Positions 43,369 to 52,339 are shown, numbered from the stretch's first letter. The stretch is 64,000 nt of DNA from Candidatus Cryptobacteroides onthequi (GCA_018066125.1 JAGHSA010000050.1:62001-126000), one strand, 5' to 3'. Notes: generated by a model from the sequence alone, not told the origin. Numbers and translations: made by a program.

Positions 43369-44469
43369 CTACAACCTGGTAAAAGATCCTGAAGAAGTCT
43401 CGAAGTATGCCCTGTCGGCCGTGATCGAATCCACTATGCCTGTGATCCTGACCTTGTTGGAATCACTGAGGAAAATCTGGCCGAAATCATTCCCGGCCAC
43501 CATCTTGAGCAGATTGGACACTCTGGTCATGTCAAGCTTGTCAAACAGGTCGTCGAGGAGCAGTATGGGAGCAAATCCGTAATTCTCCTTCATGAGCTCA
43601 TACTGGGCGAACTTCAGCGAGACCAGGAAAGACTTCTGCTGCCCCTGGGAACCGCACTTGCGTATCGGGTATCCGTTCATGAGGAACACGAAATCATCGC
43701 GCTGGACCCCGGCAGAGGTGTACCTCAATGCCATATCTCTCCCCCTGTTGCGTGCAAAGGCTTCCTCCAGGCTCTCCTTCTGGAGATCCGAGCGGTACTC
43801 GATGGACACTGTCTCGTGTCCCCCGGAAACCCTTTCGTAATATGACTGCACCAGAGGGTTGATCCTCCTGGTGAATTCATCTCTGGCCTCGAATATCTTC
43901 TGGGCCGTCCTGGACATCTGCATGTCTATGGCAGCAAAAAGCGATTCGTCACAGAAGCCTGCATCCTTCAGCACCTTGTTGCGCTGCATCAGCATGCGGT
44001 TGTAATTCTGCGCCGCTGTCAGATACTCCCTGTCCATCTGTGACAGGACCGAATTCACGAATTTCCTTCTTTCTTCACCGGAGTCGCTCACCAGAGATAT
44101 GTCTGACGGCGACACCATGACGATGGGAATCTCCCCTATGTGGTCTGATATCTTCGGATACGGCTTGTCATCCCTGCGCATGCGCTTTTCTCCCTGGTCT
44201 GTCACCTGCACGGTGAAGCGGGAACTCAGCCCATTCGGCATGGAATATGTCCCGGCAATGGAAAAGGACTTCTGACCATAACGGAAATTGAACTTCTCCG
44301 AAGTGGAGAAGGCGCTTTTGGTCATCGAAAGATAATAGATTGCATCCATGAGATTGGTCTTCCCCTCACCATTGTTTCCTGATATGCAATTGATGTTGGG
44401 TGAGAACTCCAGTTCCTGAAGTTCAATGTTCCTGAAGTCCTGGACGACTATTTTCTCCAATACCGGCAT
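43369..44469 (-). CDS. recF: DNA replication and repair protein RecF
   Basis: RecF is an SMC-like ATPase that loads RecA at gapped DNA via RecOR. I place the start at MPVLEKIVVQDFRNIE (ATG 44469-44467); the open frame extends three codons further. The 366-residue protein has Walker A GNNGEGKTNLMDAIYYL (about 31-47), the signature GSQGQQKSFLVSLKF and Walker B ILLLDDLFDKLD. A TACATTTG box ends six bases before the ATG, predicting a leaderless transcript for recF-dciA-pdxB-DUF4301. dnaA, dnaN and gyrB are not adjacent here. Confidence 0.95.
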   Translation of the reverse strand: MPVLEKIVVQDFRNIELQELEFSPNINCISGNNGEGKTNLMDAIYYLSMTKSAFSTSEKFNFRYGQKSFSIAGTYSMPNGLSSRFTVQVTDQGEKRMRRDDKPYPKISDHIGEIPIVMVSPSDISLVSDSGEERRKFVNSVLSQMDREYLTAAQNYNRMLMQRNKVLKDAGFCDESLFAAIDMQMSRTAQKIFEARDEFTRRINPLVQSYYERVSGGHETVSIEYRSDLQKESLEEAFARNRGRDMALRYTSAGVQRDDFVFLMNGYPIRKCGSQGQQKSFLVSLKFAQYELMKENYGFAPILLLDDLFDKLDMTRVSNLLKMVAGNDFGQIFLSDSNKVRITGIVDSITADRAYFETSSGSFTRL

Positions 44470-44475
44470 GATGCA

Positions 44476-44483
44476 CAAATGTA
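44476..44483 (-). promoter_or_regulatory. Promoter -7 box of recF, predicting a leaderless mRNA
   Basis: TACATTTG on the minus strand, then TGCATC, then the ATG at 44469. The -33 element is not obvious. Confidence 0.5.
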
Positions 44484-44487
44484 ATGC

Positions 44488-45909
44488 TTACCTGCGATTC
44501 CCGACAGAACTGATGAGAAGGCCGGCAAAGGTGATTGCGGCATTGATCAGAAGCAGCTCATATCCCACCTGGAATCCGAACCATCTTTCAGCATTGAGTG
44601 CAAGCACGAGACAGATGAGCGGAGAGAGCACGCAGATCACAGGGATCCACTTGTCTCTCGGATTCATCTTGGTGAACAGTCCGAACACATAGAGTCCGAG
44701 CAGAGGTCCGTATGTGTAGCTTGCCAGTACATATACTGCATTGATCACGCTGCCGCTGCCGATCAGCTTGAAGCAGTAGATGAGTACACCCATGACCACA
44801 GCCACGCAGAAATGCACCAGCTTGCGTGTATGCGTGAGTTCGATGTCCGACTGATACTCGTTGGCTCTGAGGATATCGATGGTGAAGGATGTGGTAAGGG
44901 CCGTGATTGCGGAACCTGCACTGCTGAATGCTGCGCTTATGAGTCCGACCACGAAAACTGCGCCGACAGTGAGAGGAAGATATCTCACGCCTGTGGCAGG
45001 GTCGGAACCGGTGGCCAGGGTAGGATAAAGTTCATCCGGCTTGAGGCCGAGAAGCGAGCCTGAGGCATCGCAGAGCCCTACGGAAGCTGCATACTGGTAG
45101 AGAAGCACTCCGAGCCAGAGGAAGAGCAGGTTGATAGGCAGGAATGAGAAGCCGTAGCTGAGGACATTCTTCTGGGCCGACTTCAGGTCCTTGCAGGAAA
45201 GATTCTTCTGCATCATGTCCTGATCGAGTCCTGTCATGGCCACTGTCGTGAATACTCCGGCAAGGAACTGCTTCCAGAAGAATTTCTTGTCTGCGGGATC
45301 GTCAAAGAACCATATGCGCGACATCGGGCTGTCATTGACAGTAGTGAACAGTCCCCCGAAATCAAGCCCGAGAGACTTGGCGACAAACCATATGCTGAGC
45401 ACCACGGCTGCAACCATACAGAGAGTCTGGACCATATCCACCCACACAAGCGTCTTGACTCCGCCACGGAAAGTGTAAAGCCATACGATCAGCATGGTGA
45501 TGGCGACATTGAAGCCGAAAGGTATGCCCAGACGATTGAACAGTATCACCTGGAGCGCCAGGGCGGTGAGGTACATCCTCACGCCGGCACCGAGAAACTT
45601 GGACAGCAGGAAAAACGCGGAGCCTGTCTTGCGGCTGGCTGTTCCATACCTGTCCTGCAGATATCCGTAGATGCTGTAGGAGTTGAGCCGGTAATATATC
45701 GGAAGGAGGACATATGCGATGGCGAGATATCCGACAAAGAAACCCAACACCATCTGCATGTAGGACATCGAAGTGGCCGCCACGTTGCCCGGGACGGAGA
45801 TGAATGTCACTCCCGAGATGGATGTTCCTATCATCGAAATGGCCACCACCGGCCATGGAGACTTCCTGTCTCCTGAGAAATATGCGCTGTTTGAGCTGCC
45901 TGAAGCCAT
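44488..45909 (-). CDS. Sodium:solute symporter (SSS) family protein lacking the first helix
   Basis: A 473-residue transporter with about 12 predicted helices. Family features: SGDRKSPWPVVAISMIGTSI and GVTFISVPG at the start, LLSKFLGAGVRMYLTALALQ, WLYTFRGGVKTLVWVDMVQ, GLDQDMMQKNLSCKD and AAFSSAGSAITALTTSF. Relatives normally have an extra helix of some 30 residues before the RKSPW block; here the protein begins at MASGSSNSAYFSG, with an in-frame TAG five codons upstream and a promoter box 28 bases upstream, so the shortening seems genuine. Na+-coupled uptake is expected; the substrate is unknown. The gene stands alone on the minus strand, downstream of recF's divergent regulatory region. Confidence 0.87.
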   Translation of the reverse strand: MASGSSNSAYFSGDRKSPWPVVAISMIGTSISGVTFISVPGNVAATSMSYMQMVLGFFVGYLAIAYVLLPIYYRLNSYSIYGYLQDRYGTASRKTGSAFFLLSKFLGAGVRMYLTALALQVILFNRLGIPFGFNVAITMLIVWLYTFRGGVKTLVWVDMVQTLCMVAAVVLSIWFVAKSLGLDFGGLFTTVNDSPMSRIWFFDDPADKKFFWKQFLAGVFTTVAMTGLDQDMMQKNLSCKDLKSAQKNVLSYGFSFLPINLLFLWLGVLLYQYAASVGLCDASGSLLGLKPDELYPTLATGSDPATGVRYLPLTVGAVFVVGLISAAFSSAGSAITALTTSFTIDILRANEYQSDIELTHTRKLVHFCVAVVMGVLIYCFKLIGSGSVINAVYVLASYTYGPLLGLYVFGLFTKMNPRDKWIPVICVLSPLICLVLALNAERWFGFQVGYELLLINAAITFAGLLISSVGNRR

Positions 45910-45936
45910 AAATGGTCTGTACTAATCGTTCAAATG

Positions 45937-45944
45937 CAAATATA
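45937..45944 (-). promoter_or_regulatory. Promoter -7 box of the symporter gene
   Basis: TATATTTG on the minus strand, 27 bases before the ATG at 45909. Confidence 0.5.
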
Positions 45945-45991
45945 CAATGATTAAACATAAAAATAAATTGTGTTTTTAGGCGAAAATATCG

Positions 45992-45999
45992 TACTTTTG
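45992..45999 (+). promoter_or_regulatory. Promoter -7 box of the TPR protein gene
   Basis: TACTTTTG; ATTG lies 21 bases upstream (45967-45970). The leader would be about 50 bases. Confidence 0.5.
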
Positions 46000-46055
46000 C
46001 GAGCTATAGTGCCCGTAGTGGCATTGACAAGGTAAATAGAAAACATAAACATATC

Positions 46056-46736
46056 ATGGCAACAAAGACAAAAGATCAGAACGAACTCCAGCAGGAGAAG
46101 ATCAACCAGACTGTATCAAAGACTGAGCAGCTCTACAATGAGAACAAGGCGGCTTTCTGGGGCGTAATCATCGGTGTGATTGCTCTCGGACTCATCATCC
46201 TCGCTTACCAGCAGTTCATCACAAAGCCTAAGATGGCTGAGGCACAGGAGCAGATGTATCCGGCAGAGGCTGCATTCCGCGCTGGCAACTTCGAGGCCGC
46301 ACTCAACGGAGACGGCAACACACTCGGATTCGCCGAGGTCATCAACGAGTACGGTTCAAAGGCAGGCAAGGCAGCATACCTCTATGCAGGTATCTGCGAG
46401 CTCCAGACCAAGAACTACAGCGAGGCTGTGAACTACCTCAAGAAGTACACTGGAAAGGACGAGATCCTCTCTGCACGTGCAGCTTCATGCATGGGCGACG
46501 CTTATGTCGGACTCGGTGACTACAAGGCAGCTCTCGCACAGTTCGAGAAGGCTGCAGGCATCGCTGACAACGCATTCACCGCAGGTTACCTTCTCAAGGC
46601 TGCAGTCGTATGCGAGGAGCTTGGCCAGAAGGACAAGGCGCTCAGCATCTACAAGCAGATCAAGGACAAGTATCCTCAGTCAATCGAGGGATATGATGTA
46701 GACAAGTATATCGGTAGAATCGAAGCAGCTGAATAA
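46056..46736 (+). CDS. Tetratricopeptide-repeat membrane protein (YfgM-like)
   Basis: A 226-residue protein: a polar N-terminal 35 residues, one membrane helix (about 34-52, FWGVIIGVIALGLIILAY), then TPR-type repeats (about 60-225) with AEAAFRAGNFEAAL, AYLYAGICELQTKNYSEAV, GDAYVGLGDYKAALAQFEKA and LGQKDKALSIYKQIK. The architecture resembles YfgM, a SecYEG-associated chaperone partner, but Bacteroidota have many such proteins. It is followed two bases after its stop by yebC. A role in envelope protein handling is only inferred. Confidence 0.82.
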   Translation: MATKTKDQNELQQEKINQTVSKTEQLYNENKAAFWGVIIGVIALGLIILAYQQFITKPKMAEAQEQMYPAEAAFRAGNFEAALNGDGNTLGFAEVINEYGSKAGKAAYLYAGICELQTKNYSEAVNYLKKYTGKDEILSARAASCMGDAYVGLGDYKAALAQFEKAAGIADNAFTAGYLLKAAVVCEELGQKDKALSIYKQIKDKYPQSIEGYDVDKYIGRIEAAE

Positions 46737-46738
46737 TC

Positions 46739-47491
46739 ATGGGAAGAGCATTTGAATTCCGCAAGGAAAGAAAGATGAAGAGATGGGGCCACATGGCCCG
46801 CGTATTCACAAAACTCGGAAAGGAAATCACTATCGCCGTCAAGGCCGGCGGACCTGATGTCACAGGCAACCCGCGCCTCCGCGCGCTCATGGCTGAGGCT
46901 CGTGCAGAGCAGATGCCTAAGGAGAATATTGAGAGAGCCATCAAGAAGGCTACTGACAAGACTCTCGGAGACTTCAAGGAGCTTGTCTATGAAGGTTTCG
47001 GTCCTCACGGCATCGCCTACCTCGTAGAGGCAGCCACAGACAACAACACCCGCACTGTCGCCAACGTACGCAGCTACTTCTCAAAGTGCGGCGGTTCGCT
47101 CCAGACCAGCGGCTCCGTAAGCTTCATGTTCGACCACAAGTGCGTATTCCGCATCAAGGAGGCTGAGGGCATGGATATCGAGGAGCTCGAGCTCGAGATG
47201 ATCGACTACGGCGCAGAAGAGGTATTCGAGCAGATCAGCGTCGATGAGGACGACAACGAGACAAAGGAAGTGGTCATCTACGGTGACTATACCGCATACG
47301 GCCAGATCCAGAAGTTCATCGAGGACAACAATTACGAGCTCATCTCCGGTGGTTTCGAGAGAATCCCTAACGTAGACCTCAAGGACGTGGATCCTGACCA
47401 GAGGGCAGCTCTCAACAAGCTCACAGACCTCCTCGAGGATGACGAGGATGTGACAAACGTCTACACGACACTCAAACCAGCTGAAGAATAA
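46739..47491 (+). CDS. yebC: YebC/PmpR-family protein (TACO1-like)
   Basis: A 250-residue protein with the family signature MGRAFEFRKERKMKRWGHMA, NPRLRALMAEARAEQMPKEN and GYGPHG-type VYEGFGPHGIAYLVEAATDN (residues around 78-100). YebC proteins bind DNA or help translation of polyproline stretches; both roles have been proposed. The length is normal. It is followed by a strong terminator at 47511-47540, which separates it from the decarboxylase operon. Confidence 0.94.
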   Translation: MGRAFEFRKERKMKRWGHMARVFTKLGKEITIAVKAGGPDVTGNPRLRALMAEARAEQMPKENIERAIKKATDKTLGDFKELVYEGFGPHGIAYLVEAATDNNTRTVANVRSYFSKCGGSLQTSGSVSFMFDHKCVFRIKEAEGMDIEELELEMIDYGAEEVFEQISVDEDDNETKEVVIYGDYTAYGQIQKFIEDNNYELISGGFERIPNVDLKDVDPDQRAALNKLTDLLEDDEDVTNVYTTLKPAEE

Positions 47492-47510
47492 TCATTTAGC
47501 TCCATAGCGA

Positions 47511-47541
47511 GGCGGGGACCCCACAGGTTCCCGCCTTTTTT
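47511..47541 (+). terminator. Terminator after yebC
   Basis: Stem GGCGGGGACC / GGTTCCCGCC with one G-T pair, then six T residues. The T-tract is shared with the -33 element of the next promoter. Confidence 0.88.
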
Positions 47542-47569
47542 GTCTTGTGTCAAGTTTTTTCTAATTTTG
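47539..47569 (+). promoter_or_regulatory. Promoter of the Na+-pumping decarboxylase operon
   Basis: TTTG (47539-47542), 19 bases, TAATTTTG (47562-47569): near-perfect consensus. The leader is about 16 bases before the ATG at 47592. Confidence 0.75.
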
Positions 47570-47591
47570 TTGTCTGACAAATTGTTAAGAG

Positions 47592-49154
47592 ATGAGTATC
47601 CAGCAAGATAAGATAAAGGAACTTGTAGAACGCCGAGCCTCAGCCCGGATGGGAGGAGGGCAGAAGAGGATAGATGCCCAGCACCAGAAAGGCAAGCTGA
47701 CCGCCCGCGAAAGGCTCTCGCTGCTGCTGGACGAGGGAAGCTTCGAGGAATTCGACATGTTCGTCCAGCACCGCTGCACAAACTTCGGCATGGAGAGGCA
47801 GCATTTCGACGGAGACGGAGTCGTGACCGGACAGGGCACCATCGACGGCCGCCTCGTGTACGTCTTCGCCCAGGATTTCACGGTAAGCGGAGGTTCTCTT
47901 TCCAAGACCATGGCAGAGAAGATCTGCAAGGTCATGGATATGGCTCTCCGCAACGGTGCGCCGTGCATAGGCCTCAATGACAGCGGCGGAGCGCGCATCC
48001 AGGAAGGCATCGACGCTCTTGCAGGTTACGGCGACATATTCGAGAGAAACATCCTCGCTTCGGGTGTGGTGCCTCAGATCAGCGGCATCTTCGGGCCCTG
48101 CGCAGGTGGAGCGGTCTACTCCCCTGCCCTCACCGACTTCACCCTCATGGTGAGAAACAGCTCGTACATGTTCCTCACAGGACCGGGCGTAGTCAAGCAG
48201 GTCACCGGTGAGACAGTGACCCAGGAGCAGCTCGGCGGAGCCAGCGTCCATGCATCCAGGAGCGGAGTGGCACATTTCGCGGCGGACAGCGAAGAAGAAG
48301 GCATCGCCACCATCAGGGAACTGCTCAGCTTCATCCCGCAGAACAACCTCAGCACCGCGCCGGAACTTCCGACGTCGGATCCCGTATCACGTACTGAGGA
48401 TATACTCAACGAGATAATCCCCGACAGTCCCAACAAGTCCTACGACATGTACTCGGTCATCGGGGCCATCGTGGATGACAGCAGGTTCTTCGAGGTGCAC
48501 AGGGACTTCGCCAAGAACATCATCGTCGGTTTCGCCCACATGAACGGGCAGAGCGTGGGCATCGTGGCGAATCAGCCGAAGGTGCTCGCCGGCGTGCTTG
48601 ACATCAACGCCTCCCGCAAGGCCGCCAGGTTCGTACGCTTCTGCGACGCGTTCAACATTCCTCTGGTCACCCTCGTGGATGTCCCGGGATTCCTTTGCGG
48701 AACGCAGCAGGAGTATGGAGCCATCATCACAAACGGAGCCAAGCTTCTCTACGCCTATGGAGAAGCCACTGTGCCGAAAGTGACCGTCACACTGCGCAAG
48801 AGCTACGGCGGAGCCCATATCGTCATGAGCTGCAAGCAGCTGAGGGGCGACATAAACTACGCATGGCCGAGCGCCAACATAGCGGTCATGGGAGCCGACG
48901 GAGCCGTGGATGTCCTCTACGGCAAGGAGATCAAGGCAGAGACCGACCCTGAAAGACAGGCGGCCATGGCAGCCGCCAGGAAACAGGAGTACAACGATCT
49001 CTTCTGCAATCCTTACCAGGCAGCCCAGAAAGGCTACATCGAGGATGTGATCGAGCCCCGCAATACAAGATTCCGCGTCATCAGGGCTCTTGAGAGCCTC
49101 CGCGGCAAAAGACAGGAGCTTCCTGCCAGGAAGCATGACAATCTCCCACTGTAG
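47592..49154 (+). CDS. mmdA: Biotin-dependent acyl-CoA (methylmalonyl-CoA) decarboxylase, carboxyltransferase subunit
   Basis: A 520-residue carboxyltransferase with the two crotonase-like domains: [40 protein letters not shown] and [14 protein letters not shown] (N half), and [20 protein letters not shown] and [18 protein letters not shown] (C half), the motifs of propionyl/methylmalonyl-CoA carboxylases and decarboxylases. Since the same operon encodes OadG-like, biotin-carrier and OadB subunits and no biotin carboxylase, decarboxylation coupled to Na+ export is the likely direction. The substrate is probably methylmalonyl-CoA from succinate, releasing propionyl-CoA. Confidence 0.92.
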   Translation: MSIQQDKIKELVERRASARMGGGQKRIDAQHQKGKLTARERLSLLLDEGSFEEFDMFVQHRCTNFGMERQHFDGDGVVTGQGTIDGRLVYVFAQDFTVSGGSLSKTMAEKICKVMDMALRNGAPCIGLNDSGGARIQEGIDALAGYGDIFERNILASGVVPQISGIFGPCAGGAVYSPALTDFTLMVRNSSYMFLTGPGVVKQVTGETVTQEQLGGASVHASRSGVAHFAADSEEEGIATIRELLSFIPQNNLSTAPELPTSDPVSRTEDILNEIIPDSPNKSYDMYSVIGAIVDDSRFFEVHRDFAKNIIVGFAHMNGQSVGIVANQPKVLAGVLDINASRKAARFVRFCDAFNIPLVTLVDVPGFLCGTQQEYGAIITNGAKLLYAYGEATVPKVTVTLRKSYGGAHIVMSCKQLRGDINYAWPSANIAVMGADGAVDVLYGKEIKAETDPERQAAMAAARKQEYNDLFCNPYQAAQKGYIEDVIEPRNTRFRVIRALESLRGKRQELPARKHDNLPL

Positions 49155-49157
49155 CCG

Positions 49158-50012
49158 ATGAAACGTCTGTTCTGCACCATAATGATGGCAGCTGCCGCCC
49201 TCGTGATGAAGGCACAGAATGTCACCGACCTCGTCATCTCGGAAGTGATGGTCGACAATCACGATTCCGTCACAGACGATTTCGGCAGACATCCGGCATG
49301 GATAGAGCTGCTCAATTCATCCTGGGGAAGCGTCAATATCGGCGGCTGCTTCTGGACCGACGACATCTCTGACCTCACGAAAAGTCCGATCCTCCGAGGG
49401 GACAGCCGCACCAGGATCGGCCCGCGGCAGGTAACTCTGTTCTACGAGGGAGGTGAGGGCGTATCCGGGGCATTCTACCTCAATTTCACCCTGAAGCCCG
49501 GATCAACCCTGTACCTTGTCAGCAGCAACGGGCGCACTGTCATAGACAGCATCCGCATACCTGGGAACCTGCCGGCAGGCAAGAGCGTAAGCAGGTATTC
49601 CACAGACGCCAGAGGCATGGTATTCGACAGGGAGGAGATATCCGACCCGTCCCCGATGGCGATGAACGGCGCCGGTCTCGGCAAGAGCGGGGCGGAAAGC
49701 ATCAGGGAACGTGACCCCCACGGATGGGTACTCACCATCACCTGCGTGACAGTGGTATTCGCTGCACTCCTGCTCCTCTTTTTCATCTACAGCCTGCTGG
49801 GCCGTTTCTTCACCGGAGGGATCTCGCCCAAGAGAGAGAAGGCTCAAACGGAAGACATGACCCCGGAAGTCGCCGCTGCCATAGCGATGGCTCTGCACCT
49901 CCATCTCGGCGAAGAGATACATGACAGCGAGAGTTTCGTGCTTACCATGAAGCAGTCCGCCTCGGCATGGAATGACAGAAGCCTTACAATCAGAAAAAAA
50001 CCACTCAAATGA
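49158..50012 (+). CDS. OadG-like gamma subunit with an N-terminal lamin-tail domain
   Basis: A 284-residue secreted-side membrane protein. A signal peptide (about 1-19) is followed by a lamin-tail-like beta domain (about 22-160; VTDLVISEVMVDN, WIELLNSSWGSVNIGGC), then one membrane helix (about 193-215, TITCVTVVFAALLLLFFIYS) and a cytoplasmic tail with EVAAAIAMALHLHL typical of OadG in Bacteroidota. OadG anchors the carboxyltransferase to the Na+ channel subunit. The large periplasmic domain is absent from classical OadG (about 80 residues) and may stabilise the pump or contact other envelope parts. It overlaps the biotin-carrier gene by four bases. Confidence 0.82.
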   Translation: MKRLFCTIMMAAAALVMKAQNVTDLVISEVMVDNHDSVTDDFGRHPAWIELLNSSWGSVNIGGCFWTDDISDLTKSPILRGDSRTRIGPRQVTLFYEGGEGVSGAFYLNFTLKPGSTLYLVSSNGRTVIDSIRIPGNLPAGKSVSRYSTDARGMVFDREEISDPSPMAMNGAGLGKSGAESIRERDPHGWVLTITCVTVVFAALLLLFFIYSLLGRFFTGGISPKREKAQTEDMTPEVAAAIAMALHLHLGEEIHDSESFVLTMKQSASAWNDRSLTIRKKPLK

Positions 50013-50452
50013 AAGAATACAGGTTCAAGATAAACGGAAATGAGTATAACGTCTGCATAAACAGCATAGAAGGCACAGAAGCCGATGTGACTGTCAACGG
50101 CAGATCGTATTCCGTCGGGATGGAGAGTTCCGCGGCACAGGTTCAGCCAGCTCCAGCCGTCCATACCGCGCCTGTGGCGCAGACAGCGGCTCCTGTGCGC
50201 ACCCAGGCTCCTGGCGCACCGGCAAAGGCTGCAGGCGCCGGCAGGGCTGTGACCGCTCCCCTGCCCGGAGTCATCATTGAAGTCTCTGTATCTGCTGGCC
50301 AGACCGTCAAGGCCGGTCAGAAGGTGGCTGTGCTCGAGGCCATGAAGATGGAGAACGAGATCCAGGCACTTGAAGACGGCACCGTGACGGCAATCCATGT
50401 ATCCAAGGGTGATTCCGTACTGGAAGGTGCGGATATAGTGACTATCGCATAA
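50009..50452 (+). CDS. Biotin carrier protein of the decarboxylase
   Basis: A 147-residue biotinyl-domain protein. After a short beta domain comes an alanine/proline-rich hinge (about 42-85), then the biotin domain with VLEAMKMENEIQAL; K113 in AMKM is the biotinylated lysine. It carries CO2 between the carboxyltransferase (47592-49154) and the membrane pump. The TAA overlaps the OadB start (TAATGG), so translation is coupled. Its presence confirms the biotin-dependent, Na+-transporting nature of the complex. Confidence 0.94.
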   Translation: MKEYRFKINGNEYNVCINSIEGTEADVTVNGRSYSVGMESSAAQVQPAPAVHTAPVAQTAAPVRTQAPGAPAKAAGAGRAVTAPLPGVIIEVSVSAGQTVKAGQKVAVLEAMKMENEIQALEDGTVTAIHVSKGDSVLEGADIVTIA

Positions 50453-51594
50453 TGGAAAACATCATCGACAGCCTCCTCCAGTTCTGGCAGTTCACCGGCT
50501 TCGCCAACATGACATGGCAGCATATAGTGATGATCTGCATAGGCATCATCTTCATCACTCTGGGCATAGTCAAGGAATGGGAACCGCTCCTGCTCGTCCC
50601 GATAGGGTTCGGCATCATCATAGGAAACATCCCCATGTTCCCGGGAATGAACATTGGCATCTACGAAGACGGATCCGTCCTGAACATCCTCTATCAGGGC
50701 GTCAGACAGGGCTGGTATCCGCCTCTGATATTCCTGGGCATAGGAGCCATGACCGACTTTTCTGCCCTGATATCACAGCCGAGGCTTATGCTCATCGGGG
50801 CTGCGGCACAGACAGGTATTTTCGGTGCATACCTCCTCGCCCTCGCCTTCGGCTTCGCGCCGAACGAAGCAGGTGCCATAGGCATCATCGGAGGAGCTGA
50901 CGGTCCTACCGCCATCTTCCTCTCATCCAAACTGGCTCCTGACCTGATGGGAGCGATCGCAGTCTGCGCGTACTCATACATGGCTCTCGTGCCTGTCATA
51001 CAGCGCCCCATCATGCTCATGCTGACCACCAGGAAAGAGCGTATGATCAAGATGCCGAAGCCGCGCCAGGTGAGCCAGAAGGAAAAGATCATCTTCCCTG
51101 TCGTGGGATTCATACTCACAGCTTTCATAGTACCGTCAGGACTCCCTCTGCTCGGAATGCTGTTCTTCGGCAACCTCCTCAAGGAAAGCGGCGTCACCAG
51201 ACGCCTCGCAGAGACGGCCAGAGGACCGCTCGTGGATGTGGTCACCATACTGATAGGACTCACTGTGGGCGCATCCACACAGGCGGACAGGTTCCTCACT
51301 CTGGACTCGGTGAAGATATTCGGCCTCGGACTTCTGTCCTTCATCATCGCGACCACGTCCGGAGTATTGTTTGTGAAAGTATGGAATCTCTTCCTCAGGG
51401 ATGGTCACAAGATCAACCCTCTCATAGGAAATGCCGGCGTGTCAGCCGTGCCAGACAGCGCCCGCGTTTCAGAAACAGTCGGAAGGGAGGCAGATCCGGG
51501 CAATCATCTGCTCATGCAGGCCATGGCTCCGAACGTGGCGGGAGTAATAGGATCGGCGGTGGCTGCCGGAATTCTCCTCGGCTTTCTCGGATAG
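50452..51594 (+). CDS. oadB: Na+-translocating decarboxylase, beta subunit (OadB-like)
   Basis: A 380-residue integral membrane protein with about ten helices. It removes CO2 from carboxybiotin and pumps Na+ outward. The signature IGIIGGADGPTAIFLSSKLA (about 144-163) contains the aspartate implicated in Na+ binding; other family blocks are PLIFLGIGAMTDFSALI, VGASTQADRFL, NAGVSAVPDSARV and LLMQAMAPNVAGVIGS. It is the last gene of the decarboxylase operon; hairpins at 51612-51629 and 51638-51669 follow and the V-ATPase operon starts 140 bases later. Confidence 0.95.
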   Translation: MENIIDSLLQFWQFTGFANMTWQHIVMICIGIIFITLGIVKEWEPLLLVPIGFGIIIGNIPMFPGMNIGIYEDGSVLNILYQGVRQGWYPPLIFLGIGAMTDFSALISQPRLMLIGAAAQTGIFGAYLLALAFGFAPNEAGAIGIIGGADGPTAIFLSSKLAPDLMGAIAVCAYSYMALVPVIQRPIMLMLTTRKERMIKMPKPRQVSQKEKIIFPVVGFILTAFIVPSGLPLLGMLFFGNLLKESGVTRRLAETARGPLVDVVTILIGLTVGASTQADRFLTLDSVKIFGLGLLSFIIATTSGVLFVKVWNLFLRDGHKINPLIGNAGVSAVPDSARVSETVGREADPGNHLLMQAMAPNVAGVIGSAVAAGILLGFLG

Positions 51595-51637
51595 CCATAG
51601 ACAACACTTATCGCCGGATATCGACCGGCAGAAAACA

Positions 51638-51669
51638 GCCTGTCAGGACACTGTCAGGCTTGCTTTTTT
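51638..51669 (+). terminator. Terminator of the decarboxylase operon
   Basis: Stem AGCCTG / CAGGCT (51638-51643 and 51655-51660) followed by TTGCTTTTTTA. A second dyad, GCCGG / CCGGC, lies just upstream at 51612-51629. Confidence 0.65.
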
Positions 51670-51680
51670 ACTATCACGTT

Positions 51681-51712
51681 ATTGACAATTTACAACAGAT
51701 TGGTTATCTTTA
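51681..51712 (+). promoter_or_regulatory. Promoter of the V-ATPase operon
   Basis: ATTG (51681-51684), 20 bases, TATCTTTA (51705-51712; one mismatch in each element). The leader is about 15-20 bases to the ATG at 51734. Confidence 0.5.
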
Positions 51713-51733
51713 CCCAAATAGATATCAGAAATT

Positions 51734-52339
51734 ATGGACAATAAACTTCAGGAACTTACCGAGAGACTGTACAACGAAGGCCTCTCAAAAGGCAAGGAAG
51801 AGGGCGCACAGATTCTTGAGAATGCAAAGAAGGAAGCGGCAGCCATCATAGCAGCAGCAAGAGAAGAAGCAAAGGCAGTGGCAGAAGCCGCAGCGAAGGC
51901 TGCAGATGACCTCCGGGCAAAGGCTGAGTCGGACATCCGCATGGCTTCGGCACAGAGCCTTCAGGCCACCAGGAAGGATATCGAGAACATACTCGTCGGC
52001 AATATCGCCGGACCGAAGGTTGACGCGGCTCTCGCTTCACCTGACTTCATCAAGGAGATCATCAGGACAGTTGCACAGAAATTCAGCGCAGATCAGATGT
52101 CCGATCTCGAGATGATTCTCCCCGAGTCGCTCAGGAGCCAGCTTGAGCCTTTCGTATCCGGAGAGCTTGCAGAGGCCATAGGACATGAGGTCAAGGCAGA
52201 CTTCTCCAAGAAGATCGCCGGCGGCTTCACCATCGGCCCCAAGGACGGAGGTTATTTCATCAGTCTCACCGATGAGACATTCAAGGACCTCATCTGCGAG
52301 TATCTGAGACCTGTCACCAAGAAACTCCTCTTTGGATGA
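51734..52339 (+). CDS. atpE: V-type ATP synthase subunit E
   Basis: A 201-residue peripheral-stalk subunit: a long N-terminal coiled coil rich in A, E and K (about 1-90; KEEGAQILENAKKEAAAIIA), then a globular C-terminal domain (about 110-200) with FSKKIAGGFTIGPKDGGYFI typical of subunit E. It links the catalytic head to subunit I. It is the first gene of the E-DUF2764-A-B-D-I-K operon and overlaps the next gene by four bases. No separate subunit G/H partner, which normally forms the stalk with E, is found in the operon. Confidence 0.88.
   Translation: MDNKLQELTERLYNEGLSKGKEEGAQILENAKKEAAAIIAAAREEAKAVAEAAAKAADDLRAKAESDIRMASAQSLQATRKDIENILVGNIAGPKVDAALASPDFIKEIIRTVAQKFSADQMSDLEMILPESLRSQLEPFVSGELAEAIGHEVKADFSKKIAGGFTIGPKDGGYFISLTDETFKDLICEYLRPVTKKLLFG

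Noticed and set aside
45362..45958. A shifted minus-strand frame that might supply the missing first helix of the symporter by frameshift
   Set aside because: Its N-terminal residues (MFNHCIFAFERLVQ and following) show no symporter-like helix; the promoter box and in-frame stop fit a genuine shortened start.
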